DNA from: Phycisphaerales bacterium
Lineage (GTDB): Bacteria > Planctomycetota > Phycisphaerae > Phycisphaerales > Phycisphaeraceae
Assembly: GCA_012031455.1 (NCBI GenBank)
Contig: JAAUTM010000014.1
Coordinates: forward strand, 1 to 10,949
Direction of reading: 5' to 3'
Length of the DNA stretch: 10,949 nt
The notes beneath the pieces are model-generated. The model was given only the letters and a program-made list of their open reading frames with translations. It searched no databases and was not told the DNA's origin. This document shows, in pieces, positions 6,537 through 10,949 of this stretch (the stretch's first letter is position 1; each line of letters begins with the position of its first letter). A program made the position numbers and the translations under genes.

Positions 6537-7808
6537 ATGCCACGAAGCCTGCGCCATGATGTGACGCTCCACCTGCCCAGGCTCCCCTCTGCGCTGGAGG
6601 GTTTGCGTATCGCCCATATATCCGATTTGCACTGCTCATGCCTGCGTCCACGTCATGAACAACTGGCAAGTGAACTGGCGCAAATGTCGGATTTGGATCT
6701 GGTGTTTTTCACCGGCGATTACATGAACCACCCCGGCGATGAACCGGTGGCCAATGAGCTGGTGCGACGATTATTAAAAAATGTCCGATCACGGCTGGGC
6801 GTCTTCGGTGTGTTCGGGAACCATGATTCGATCCTCATGCGTCGTAAATTGCACGATGCCCCGATTCATTGGCTCAATAATCAGGTGATGCAGTTGCAGC
6901 CTGCGGGGGTGGAAATTCAAGTCATGGGATTTGAGGGTGATCGCCATACCCGACCTGATGCGGCGAGGTTGCTTGAACATGAAGCTAGTGCTTGTGCGAT
7001 GGCGCAGGGGGGCGTAGGTCCAAGGTCCAAGGTCCAAAGTTCAATAGGAGGCGATCTGATAAACCCCCTCTCCCTCCGGGAGAGGGCGTGGCCGTTTTTT
7101 GGAACCACCTTATTTCATGCCTTTTTCGTTCACCGGCCTTCACCCGGCCTCGGAGACTCGACCACCCTCTCCCAAGGGGAGAGGGGATTTACAGAGGTCC
7201 CCAACGTCCAACGTCCAAGGTCCAACGTCCAACGTCCAAGGTCCAAGTCAGGGGGGCCAAGGTCCAATGGGAGGTGCTCTGATAAACCCCCTCTCCCTCC
7301 GGAGAGGGCGTGGCCGTTTTTGGAACCACCTTATTTCATGCCTTTTTCGTTCACCGGCCCTCACCCGGCCTCGGAGACTCGACCACCCTCTCCCAAGGGG
7401 AGAGGGGATTTACAGAGGTCCCCAACGTCCAATGTCCAAGGTCCCGAGCATCGGGAAGAGTTTGCGGCCAGAACTCCAGCCCTGCGGTTACTGTTAAGTC
7501 ATTATCCAACCTACTTGCCGACCGCCTCTGACTTGGGGGCGGATGTGATGTTCAGTGGCCACACTCATGGCGGGCAGATGCGTTTACCTTGGTGGGGGGC
7601 GATGTACAACTCCAGTGATCTGCCGCTGAAGCTCAGTGCCGGAGTGCTGCGTTATCGTGATACCCTGGCGGTCGTAACCCGTGGCCTGGGCGAAACTTTC
7701 ATTCCATTGCGAATCTTCTGTCAACCGCACTGGCTGGTCTGCACCCTCAAACAAGGCCCGCTGCCCGGCCAGGGGGATCGCCATATTCAGAACGTCATCC
7801 CCTGGTAA
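6537..7808 (+). CDS. Calcineurin-like metallophosphoesterase with in-frame repeat insertion
   Basis: A two-metal phosphoesterase of the YkuE/YaeI-like group; the substrate cannot be read from sequence. The start at 6537 follows an in-frame stop at 6531, and no obvious Shine-Dalgarno is seen. All core metal motifs are present: HISDLH (Asp30, His32), FTGDY (Asp61), FGNHD (Asn95, His96), LLSHYP (His322) and FSGHTHGGQ (341-347). Between MAQGG (about residue 158) and EHREEFAARTPALR (about 303) lie some 145 residues that are plain translations of repeat DNA at about 7011-7445 (VQRPRSN repeats, PLSLRERAWPFF, HPASETRPPSPKGRG). Without them the protein would be about 280 residues, normal for the family. 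The frame passes through two copies of the same element in two different frames without a stop. The insert lies between the GNHD and SHYP motifs, so activity may or may not survive. It is divergent from the HTH gene. Confidence 0.82.
   Translation: MPRSLRHDVTLHLPRLPSALEGLRIAHISDLHCSCLRPRHEQLASELAQMSDLDLVFFTGDYMNHPGDEPVANELVRRLLKNVRSRLGVFGVFGNHDSILMRRKLHDAPIHWLNNQVMQLQPAGVEIQVMGFEGDRHTRPDAARLLEHEASACAMAQGGVGPRSKVQSSIGGDLINPLSLRERAWPFFGTTLFHAFFVHRPSPGLGDSTTLSQGERGFTEVPNVQRPRSNVQRPRSKSGGPRSNGRCSDKPPLPPERAWPFLEPPYFMPFSFTGPHPASETRPPSPKGRGDLQRSPTSNVQGPEHREEFAARTPALRLLLSHYPTYLPTASDLGADVMFSGHTHGGQMRLPWWGAMYNSSDLPLKLSAGVLRYRDTLAVVTRGLGETFIPLRIFCQPHWLVCTLKQGPLPGQGDRHIQNVIPW
7058..7209. repeat. Hairpin repeat element, copy 1
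   Basis: This 152-bp unit begins GATAAACCCCCTCTCCC. It contains two hairpins with the same stem, CCCTCTCCC/GGGAGAGGG: 7066-7074 with 7078-7086, and 7165-7173 with 7177-7185. GC-rich CCCTCTCCC...GGGAGAGGG elements of this kind occur as dispersed REP-like repeats in many bacteria (general knowledge, not searched). It matches copy 2 except for two one-base deletions and one T/C change. Confidence 0.85.
7203..7244 (+). repeat. Heptamer tandem repeat with 21-bp higher-order period
   Basis: Six exact heptamers run in the order AACGTCC, AACGTCC, AAGGTCC, then the same three again, so the unit is both 7 bp and 21 bp. Related GGTCCAA heptamers occur at 7017-7037, 7242-7266 and 7431-7443. A 21-bp period adds exactly seven codons per unit (NVQRPRS), so expansion or contraction keeps the reading frame of the host gene. 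Confidence 0.85.
7281..7430. repeat. Hairpin repeat element, copy 2
   Basis: Second copy, 221-223 bp downstream of copy 1 in the same orientation. It lacks one G in the first hairpin (CCGGAG instead of CCGGGAG) and one T in the following T run, and has CCCTCAC for CCTTCAC. The near identity suggests a recent tandem duplication that included the heptamer spacer. Confidence 0.85.
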
Positions 7809-8111
7809 ATTTTTTGATTTCGTAGGTCACCGGGCTTTTTATGTCTGATTTTCACCTCCTAAGGGACTACCCCAGCTGTCCACGGCCTAGAATTTCTTAT
7901 ATACAATGGAATTGGATGATTTTACATATTTTTCATGATTGATTACCAGCTTTATTTGAACGTGATTCGGTGGAAAACTTGTCTCCCGCGTCGGAGGCAT
8001 TGGACCTGAAGCGGAGAATTTTGCATGATGGGGTTTGGCATGTAAACCTACGTCCAAGGCAAGGTTAAAGGGGCCACCAAAAAATACACCAGATTTTGTG
8101 TTAGAAACCTA

Positions 8112-8139
8112 TTGCATCCCCTACGAATGGTGGTATTAT
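8112..8139 (+). promoter_or_regulatory. Candidate sigma-70-type promoter upstream of dcd
   Basis: TTGCAT (8112-8117) and TATTAT (8134-8139) are separated by 16 bp. The -10 match is good and the -35 match fair. It would give a leader of about 240 nt before dcd. Sequence inference only. Confidence 0.25.
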
Positions 8140-8310
8140 CCAACTCTTGAGCAAGACATGATCGATTGAACGCAAGGTAAACGGACATCAAATGGGGGCA
8201 CGGGTCGGGTCGGATCGGATTGAGTTTAGATCTGTTCTTGGATGGCACGGACATGAGTTTGAATGTTGGCAGGACAGGCTGGGGACCTCCTGCGAACCTA
8301 AAAGAGTGAA

Positions 8311-8326
8311 GGTCCATGGATGGACC
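8311..8326. promoter_or_regulatory. 16-bp near-palindrome upstream of dcd
   Basis: GGTCCAT and ATGGACC flank a central GG, giving seven-base perfect arms. The site ends 58 bp before the dcd ATG and could be an operator for a dimeric regulator. No regulator gene is adjacent. Confidence 0.3.
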
Positions 8327-8384
8327 GGTGTTATGGCGTGGCACGGAAGCAATTTTGCGATGACCTCGATGCAGGGAGCTGGAC

Positions 8385-8967
8385 ATGGGCGTGTTATGCG
8401 ATACACAGATTCGGGAATTGGTGGCCATCGAACCGTTTGAGAGCAACATCAAACGCCCGGGGAAAATCTCCTACGGCGTTTCGAGCTACGGCTACGATGT
8501 GCGCGTCGGTTCCATCTTCAAAATTTTCACCAACGTCTCGCCCACCGGGAATCAGGCGATCGTTGATCCGAAAATTTCACCGATGAGTCCTTCGTCACCA
8601 TTGATGCCTCGCTCAACGCACGGGCTGGCGAATCCGGCCACGTCATCATTCCGCCCAACAGCTCGTCCGGCGGAGAACCATGGAACACTTTGTCATCCCG
8701 CGCGAGGTGCTGGTGATCTGCGTGGGCAAATCGACCTATGCCCGGTGCGGGATCATTGTGAACGTCACGCCGCTCGAACCGGAGTGGCGCGGCAAGGTGA
8801 CGTTGGAAATCAGCAACACCACCCCGCTGCCTGCCAAGATTTACGCCGGTGAAGGCATCGCCCAGATGATTTTTTTGAAGGCCGACCGCGTCTGTGCCGT
8901 GTCGTATGCGGACAAACAGGGGAAGTATCAGGATCAGCGCGGATTGGTGTTGCCGAAGGTGGACTAA
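8385..8967 (+). CDS. dcd: dCTP deaminase (two suspected frameshifts)
   Basis: Dcd deaminates dCTP to dUTP, supplying dUMP for thymidylate synthesis in the cytoplasm. GGAG lies six bases before the ATG at 8385. The first 62 residues match the family ([27 protein letters not shown]). One A is missing in the run at 8571-8574; restoring it gives [21 protein letters not shown] further base, probably T, is missing near 8663; restoring it gives [15 protein letters not shown]. The remaining frame is textbook: [39 protein letters not shown] (the Glu in VTLE is the expected catalytic acid), and [18 protein letters not shown]. The repaired length is 194 residues, normal for the family. As written the first frame ends at 8852 with unlike sequence. 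The antitoxin gene starts 46 bp downstream. Confidence 0.92.
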
Positions 8968-8983
8968 GGAAGATACCTAGACT

Positions 8984-9005
8984 TCCTTTGTGCATTCACA
9001 AAGGA
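8984..9005 (+). promoter_or_regulatory. Hairpin overlapping the antitoxin ribosome binding site
   Basis: TCCTTTGTG (8984-8992) and CACAAAGGA (8997-9005) form a perfect 9-bp stem with loop CATT. The right arm contains most of the Shine-Dalgarno AAGGAG (9001-9006) of the antitoxin gene. In RNA it would hide the ribosome site; in DNA it is a dyad that an antitoxin-toxin repressor could bind. It also lies 16 bp after the dcd stop, but without a T run it is a poor terminator. Confidence 0.6.
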
Positions 9006-9013
9006 GACTTGCC

Positions 9014-9241
9014 ATGCTCAAAACGTATAAAGCAAAAGTGGAACAAGGCGGGGTGATTCGTTTGACCGAACCGGCGGATTTGCCGCTCAATGCGCAGGTT
9101 TTTGTTTCCATTGTAGAAGACGAAGAAACCCTGGGCGGGATACCTGTCACGATGCTGCTGAGTGAAAAATCGTTGAGCGAATACTGGGACACCCCGGAGG
9201 AGGATGAGGCATGGAAAGACTTCCAAAACGGGGAGAAGTAG
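9014..9241 (+). CDS. Antitoxin of a MazEF/PemIK-like module
   Basis: A 75-residue protein from ATG 9014, which has AAGGAG seven bases upstream; an in-frame ATG at 8990 sits inside the hairpin and is unlikely. The N-terminal half (TYKAKVEQGGVIRLTEPADL, then PLNAQVFVSIVED) resembles the short beta-strand fold of AbrB/AF2212-type antitoxins. The C-terminal half (LLSEKSLSEYWDTPEEDEAW) resembles the acidic tails of DUF2281-like antitoxins, which usually bind and cover the toxin. It overlaps the toxin gene by 31 bp, the common arrangement for translational coupling. Autorepression through the upstream dyad is plausible but unproven. Confidence 0.75.
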   Translation: MLKTYKAKVEQGGVIRLTEPADLPLNAQVFVSIVEDEETLGGIPVTMLLSEKSLSEYWDTPEEDEAWKDFQNGEK

Positions 9242-9558
9242 TGTTTCTTCCATTCCCCTTCAGCGATCTTTCAGCTTCGAAGAACCGGCCGGTATTGATA
9301 CTTCAACCCACGACCAGGGGCGACATGATTACTTGCCAGATCAGTAGCCGTGATTACGCAGACCCGCAGGCCATTACACTGGGCCCCAATGATTTTGTCG
9401 AAGGAGGTTTGCCATTAGTCAGCTATGTTCAGGCTCGCAAATTGTTCACAGCCCACGCTTCCCTGATGACCCGCCCGGCGGGGATCATTCGAATACAAGT
9501 TTTGGAAGCAGTCATTGAGCATGTGGTATCTCTATTGCGAGGACAGCAAGGCAAGTAG
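9211..9558 (+). CDS. MazF/PemK-family toxin (endoribonuclease)
   Basis: The 115-residue product has the MazF/PemK layout: an N-terminal GEVVFLPFPFSDLSASKNRP followed by VLIL, a central ITCQISS strand, and a C-terminal LVSYVQARKLFTAHASLM with a final helix around LEAVIEHVVSLL. Toxins of this family cut mRNA at short sequences and are neutralised by the partner antitoxin. GGAGGA (9196-9201) precedes the start ATG by nine bases inside the antitoxin gene. The TAG stop (9556-9558) lies inside a hairpin repeat, so the last codons border repeat DNA. Family assignment is good; target sequence and activity are unknown. Confidence 0.85.
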   Translation: MERLPKRGEVVFLPFPFSDLSASKNRPVLILQPTTRGDMITCQISSRDYADPQAITLGPNDFVEGGLPLVSYVQARKLFTAHASLMTRPAGIIRIQVLEAVIEHVVSLLRGQQGK

Positions 9559-9593
9559 GGTGGGTCAAGCAAGTCTTCGAGCGGACCCACCAT
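9555..9593. repeat. 39-nt hairpin repeat, copy A
   Basis: Starts GTAGGGTGGGTCAAGC. The 8-bp stem GGTGGGTC (9559-9566) pairs with GACCCACC (9584-9591) around a 17-nt loop. It resembles dispersed TAGGGTGGGT...ACCCACC palindromes known from many bacterial genomes. It includes the toxin stop codon and could act as a 3' stem or weak terminator for the toxin-antitoxin transcript. Confidence 0.85.
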
Positions 9594-9689
9594 AAATGAT
9601 GAGGCGGGGTAAGGTCAGGAACACGCAGCCATCCGGACCATTGATAACCAAGGTTCGACGTGCAAGAAAAGGAAACAGGGGAACGGATC

Positions 9690-10034
9690 ATGGGAAATAA
9701 GAAACAACGTCTAGACAAAGTGTTGCGCGGGTTATCGCAGAAAGACAGGGTTGAACTGTTTCTGGAAGCCATGCAACCAGTGATTCTGGTGGTCGAGGCG
9801 GCTGGTGATTTGGCGCAGGCTTTGGATCAAGGATTGTTGGAAGATTTGTTTGGTGAAATATCCCTCGAAGAAGTGGAATCGCTTCAAGATTGTGTGCCCG
9901 TGGCCAAAGGCGGATGTTGTCAGGACCCGGCTGCCTTGCCGGCATGGAACAGACTATTTGATTCCATGATGCAGGATCCGCACGTTCGGGAGGCGTATCT
10001 CAAAACTGCGGGTACAACCGGTGTCACTGAATGA
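9690..10034 (+). CDS. Hypothetical protein, 114 residues
   Basis: I do not recognise this protein. The ATG at 9690 is preceded by AGGGG at eight bases; a GTG at 9660 would add ten residues with weaker support. It is soluble, mostly helical by composition and mildly acidic: basic N-terminus (NKKQRLDKVLRGL), then QKDRVELFLEAM, an acidic middle (LLEDLFGEISLEEVESL), a GGCCQDP turn with adjacent cysteines, and the end AWNRLFDSMMQDPHVREAYL. Coding character is good. It stands alone between two copies of the same 39-nt hairpin repeat, downstream of the toxin gene and upstream of nrdJ, all on the same strand. Nothing ties it functionally to either neighbour. Confidence 0.6.
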   Translation: MGNKKQRLDKVLRGLSQKDRVELFLEAMQPVILVVEAAGDLAQALDQGLLEDLFGEISLEEVESLQDCVPVAKGGCCQDPAALPAWNRLFDSMMQDPHVREAYLKTAGTTGVTE

Positions 10035-10069
10035 GTATCACAGTTTTCAGAATCATCATGCCAAGGAAT

Positions 10070-10095
10070 CCTGATCTTCGCGGACGAAGATCAGG
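10070..10095. terminator. Perfect 11-bp hairpin after the hypothetical gene
   Basis: CCTGATCTTCG (10070-10080) pairs perfectly with CGAAGATCAGG (10085-10095) around loop CGGA, 35 bp after the stop codon. Its position suits a transcription end, but no T run follows, so it is not a classical intrinsic terminator. It could instead be a 3' stability stem or a protein-binding dyad. Confidence 0.45.
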
Positions 10096-10123
10096 CGTCG
10101 AAGCAAATAGGGCGTGGAAGAAA

Positions 10124-10162
10124 GTAGGGTGGGTCAAGCGAGTCAGCGAGTGGACCCACCAA
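10124..10162. repeat. 39-nt hairpin repeat, copy B
   Basis: Same orientation as copy A, 569 bp away. It starts GTAGGGTGGGTCAAGC with the same 8-bp stem (10128-10135 with 10153-10160); differences are confined to the loop and the last base. It lies in the gap before nrdJ. Confidence 0.85.
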
Positions 10163-10241
10163 TGAGCAAGATGAAGCAAGAGCAGGGAAGTCAGAATCAG
10201 GCGAGTCAACATCAAGTTTTCAACATCAGGGACGAAGCAGC

Positions 10242-10949
10242 ATGAAAATCACACGCAAGTTTACGCAGGCGGGCCGAAGCGTTTTTGATCAGGTGCAGTG
10301 GACCACGCGCACCAGCCGAATCACCAATCCCGACGGGTCGGTGGTGTTTGAGATGAAGGATGCCGAGATACCGGCAGGCTGGTCGCAACTGGCCACGGAC
10401 ATCATGGTGAGCAAATATTTCCGCAAGGCCGGTGTGCCCCAGACCGGTGCGGATGGCAAGGTAATGCGCGATGCTGCGGGCAAGGTGGTGACCGGGCCGG
10501 AGAAATCGGTGAAGCAGGTGATTCATCGCCTGGCGGGTTGCTGGCGACACTGGGGGGAGAAGCATCACTATTTTGATTCAGCAGACGATGCTCAGGCTTT
10601 TTACGATGAAATTGCCTACATGCTTTTGGAGCAGATGACTGCCCCCAACAGTCCGCAATGGTTCAACACCGGACTGGCCTATGCGTATGGGATCAGCGGT
10701 CCAGCCCAGGGACACTGGATCGTGGATGCCGAGACCGGCGAAGTGAAGCTGGCCCCCGATGCCTACACGCACCCGCAGCCTCATGCCTGCTTCATTCAGT
10801 CAATCGATGATGACCTTGTCAACCCCGGCGGAATCATGGACCTGTGGGTGCGCGAAGCCCGCTTGTTCAAGTATGGTTCGGGCACGGGGACCAATTTTTC
10901 ACGCTTGCGGGGCGAAAATGAATCCCTCTCCGGCGGCGGGAAAAGCTCG
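10242..10949 (+). CDS. nrdJ: Adenosylcobalamin-dependent (class II) ribonucleotide reductase, N-terminal part
   Basis: NrdJ reduces ribonucleotides to deoxyribonucleotides using a B12-derived radical, independent of oxygen. The first 236 residues are present and the frame is open at the window end. Family features are visible: WSQLATDIMVSKYFRKAGVP near the N-terminus, RLAGCWRHWGEKHHYF, the substrate-site segment TAPNSPQWFNTGLAYAYGI, HACFIQSIDDD with Cys183 as the likely first redox/active-site cysteine, and KYGSGTGTNFSRLRG with ESLSGGGKS. The start at 10242 gives a normal N-terminus; the Shine-Dalgarno is weak (AGGGA about nine bases upstream). The 207-bp leader holds two hairpins, but I see no recognisable cobalamin or NrdR box. 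Same strand as dcd, about 1.3 kb downstream, so deoxynucleotide genes bracket the toxin-antitoxin pair. Confidence 0.93.
   Translation, partial: MKITRKFTQAGRSVFDQVQWTTRTSRITNPDGSVVFEMKDAEIPAGWSQLATDIMVSKYFRKAGVPQTGADGKVMRDAAGKVVTGPEKSVKQVIHRLAGCWRHWGEKHHYFDSADDAQAFYDEIAYMLLEQMTAPNSPQWFNTGLAYAYGISGPAQGHWIVDAETGEVKLAPDAYTHPQPHACFIQSIDDDLVNPGGIMDLWVREARLFKYGSGTGTNFSRLRGENESLSGGGKSS

Larger units (their letters stand above)
7011..7445. repeat. Composite repeat insertion inside the phosphoesterase gene
   Basis: This stretch of about 435 bp interrupts the coding similarity. It begins and ends in GGTCCAAG-type heptamers and holds two copies of a 150-bp hairpin element separated by a heptamer array. 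No transposase, terminal inverted repeat or clear target-site duplication is seen. Boundaries are set by where phosphoesterase-like protein sequence stops and resumes, so they are good to about 15 bp. Confidence 0.8.
7809..8384. other. 576-bp intergenic region without a convincing gene
   Basis: Open frames on both strands here are short, lack ribosome binding sites and show no family resemblance. The stretch is AT-richer near 7890-7950. It holds a pentamer run GGGTC-GGGTC-GGATC-GGATT (8202-8221), a promoter-like pair (8112-8139) and a 16-bp near-palindrome (8311-8326). It may contain regulatory DNA for dcd or decayed sequence. Confidence 0.6.

Noticed and set aside
7017..7443. A possible CRISPR-like array of GGTCCAA/AACGTCC repeats
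   Set aside because: The units are 7 bp in direct tandem without unique spacers, and no cas genes are nearby. It is a simple tandem repeat.
7011..7445. A classical insertion sequence or MITE in the phosphoesterase gene
   Set aside because: There is no transposase, no terminal inverted repeats at the edges and no convincing target-site duplication.
8192..8440. An 82-residue plus-strand frame and overlapping minus-strand frames ahead of dcd
   Set aside because: They have no ribosome binding site or recognisable family and are biased in composition; the plus frame overlaps the well-supported dcd start.
8385..8967. An anti-phage dCTP deaminase defence gene beside a toxin-antitoxin pair
   Set aside because: The sequence closely follows ordinary housekeeping Dcd throughout, and it lacks the extra domains expected of defence deaminases.
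8984..9005. An intrinsic terminator for dcd
   Set aside because: The stem is AT-rich with no following T run, and its right arm is the ribosome binding site of the next gene.
10035..10241. A cobalamin riboswitch ahead of nrdJ
   Set aside because: The gap holds two simple hairpins but no B12-box-like conserved core that I can recognise, and it is short for that riboswitch class.

Overview
The window looks like a piece of a Planctomycetes chromosome, most likely Phycisphaerae. This is inferred from gene content, not from a marker RNA. The strongest pointer is the minus-strand protein at 5506-6354: an excisionase-like helix-turn-helix domain, a long acidic/glycine-rich linker carrying a DDTSLGAELLDEIYP segment, and two C-terminal membrane helices. 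I associate this architecture with planctomycetes. The B12-dependent ribonucleotide reductase, the PAS/Cache sensor proteins and the scattered short repeats fit that source. There is no rRNA, tRNA, CRISPR array, phage module or recognisable transposase.

Layout. 1-1526 (minus): N-terminal part of a membrane sensor with two extracytoplasmic Cache-type domains and a PAS domain, running off the left edge. 1751-2939 (plus): truD, tRNA pseudouridine-13 synthase. 2953-4564 (minus): a membrane histidine kinase that converges on truD with 13 bp between them. 4727-5395 (minus): psd, phosphatidylserine decarboxylase. 5506-6354 (minus): the HTH/two-TM protein. 6537-7808 (plus): a calcineurin-like metallophosphoesterase whose middle holds about 435 bp of repeat DNA, including two copies of a 150-bp hairpin element and a 7-bp/21-bp tandem repeat, with the frame still open. 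7809-8384 is a 576-bp gap with no convincing gene. 8385-8967 (plus): dcd, dCTP deaminase. 9014-9558 (plus): an overlapping antitoxin/MazF-PemK toxin pair. 9690-10034 (plus): a small unknown gene between two copies of a 39-nt hairpin repeat. 10242-end (plus): start of nrdJ.

Four genes (the left-edge sensor, truD, the histidine kinase and dcd) are broken by six single-base indels in all, nearly all in or beside short homopolymers. Conserved family sequence resumes at once in the neighbouring frame each time. Uncorrected sequencing or assembly error is the simplest explanation, so I annotate these as intact genes with suspect bases, not as pseudogenes.

Functionally the region is mostly housekeeping: tRNA modification, phosphatidylethanolamine synthesis, and deoxynucleotide supply (dcd and nrdJ lie in the same direction, 1.3 kb apart). 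Signalling proteins and one type II toxin-antitoxin module are mixed in. I do not see a clear new multi-gene system. The most unusual items are the in-frame repeat insertion in the phosphoesterase, the apparently membrane-tethered HTH protein beside psd, and the repeat-flanked unknown gene next to the toxin-antitoxin pair.
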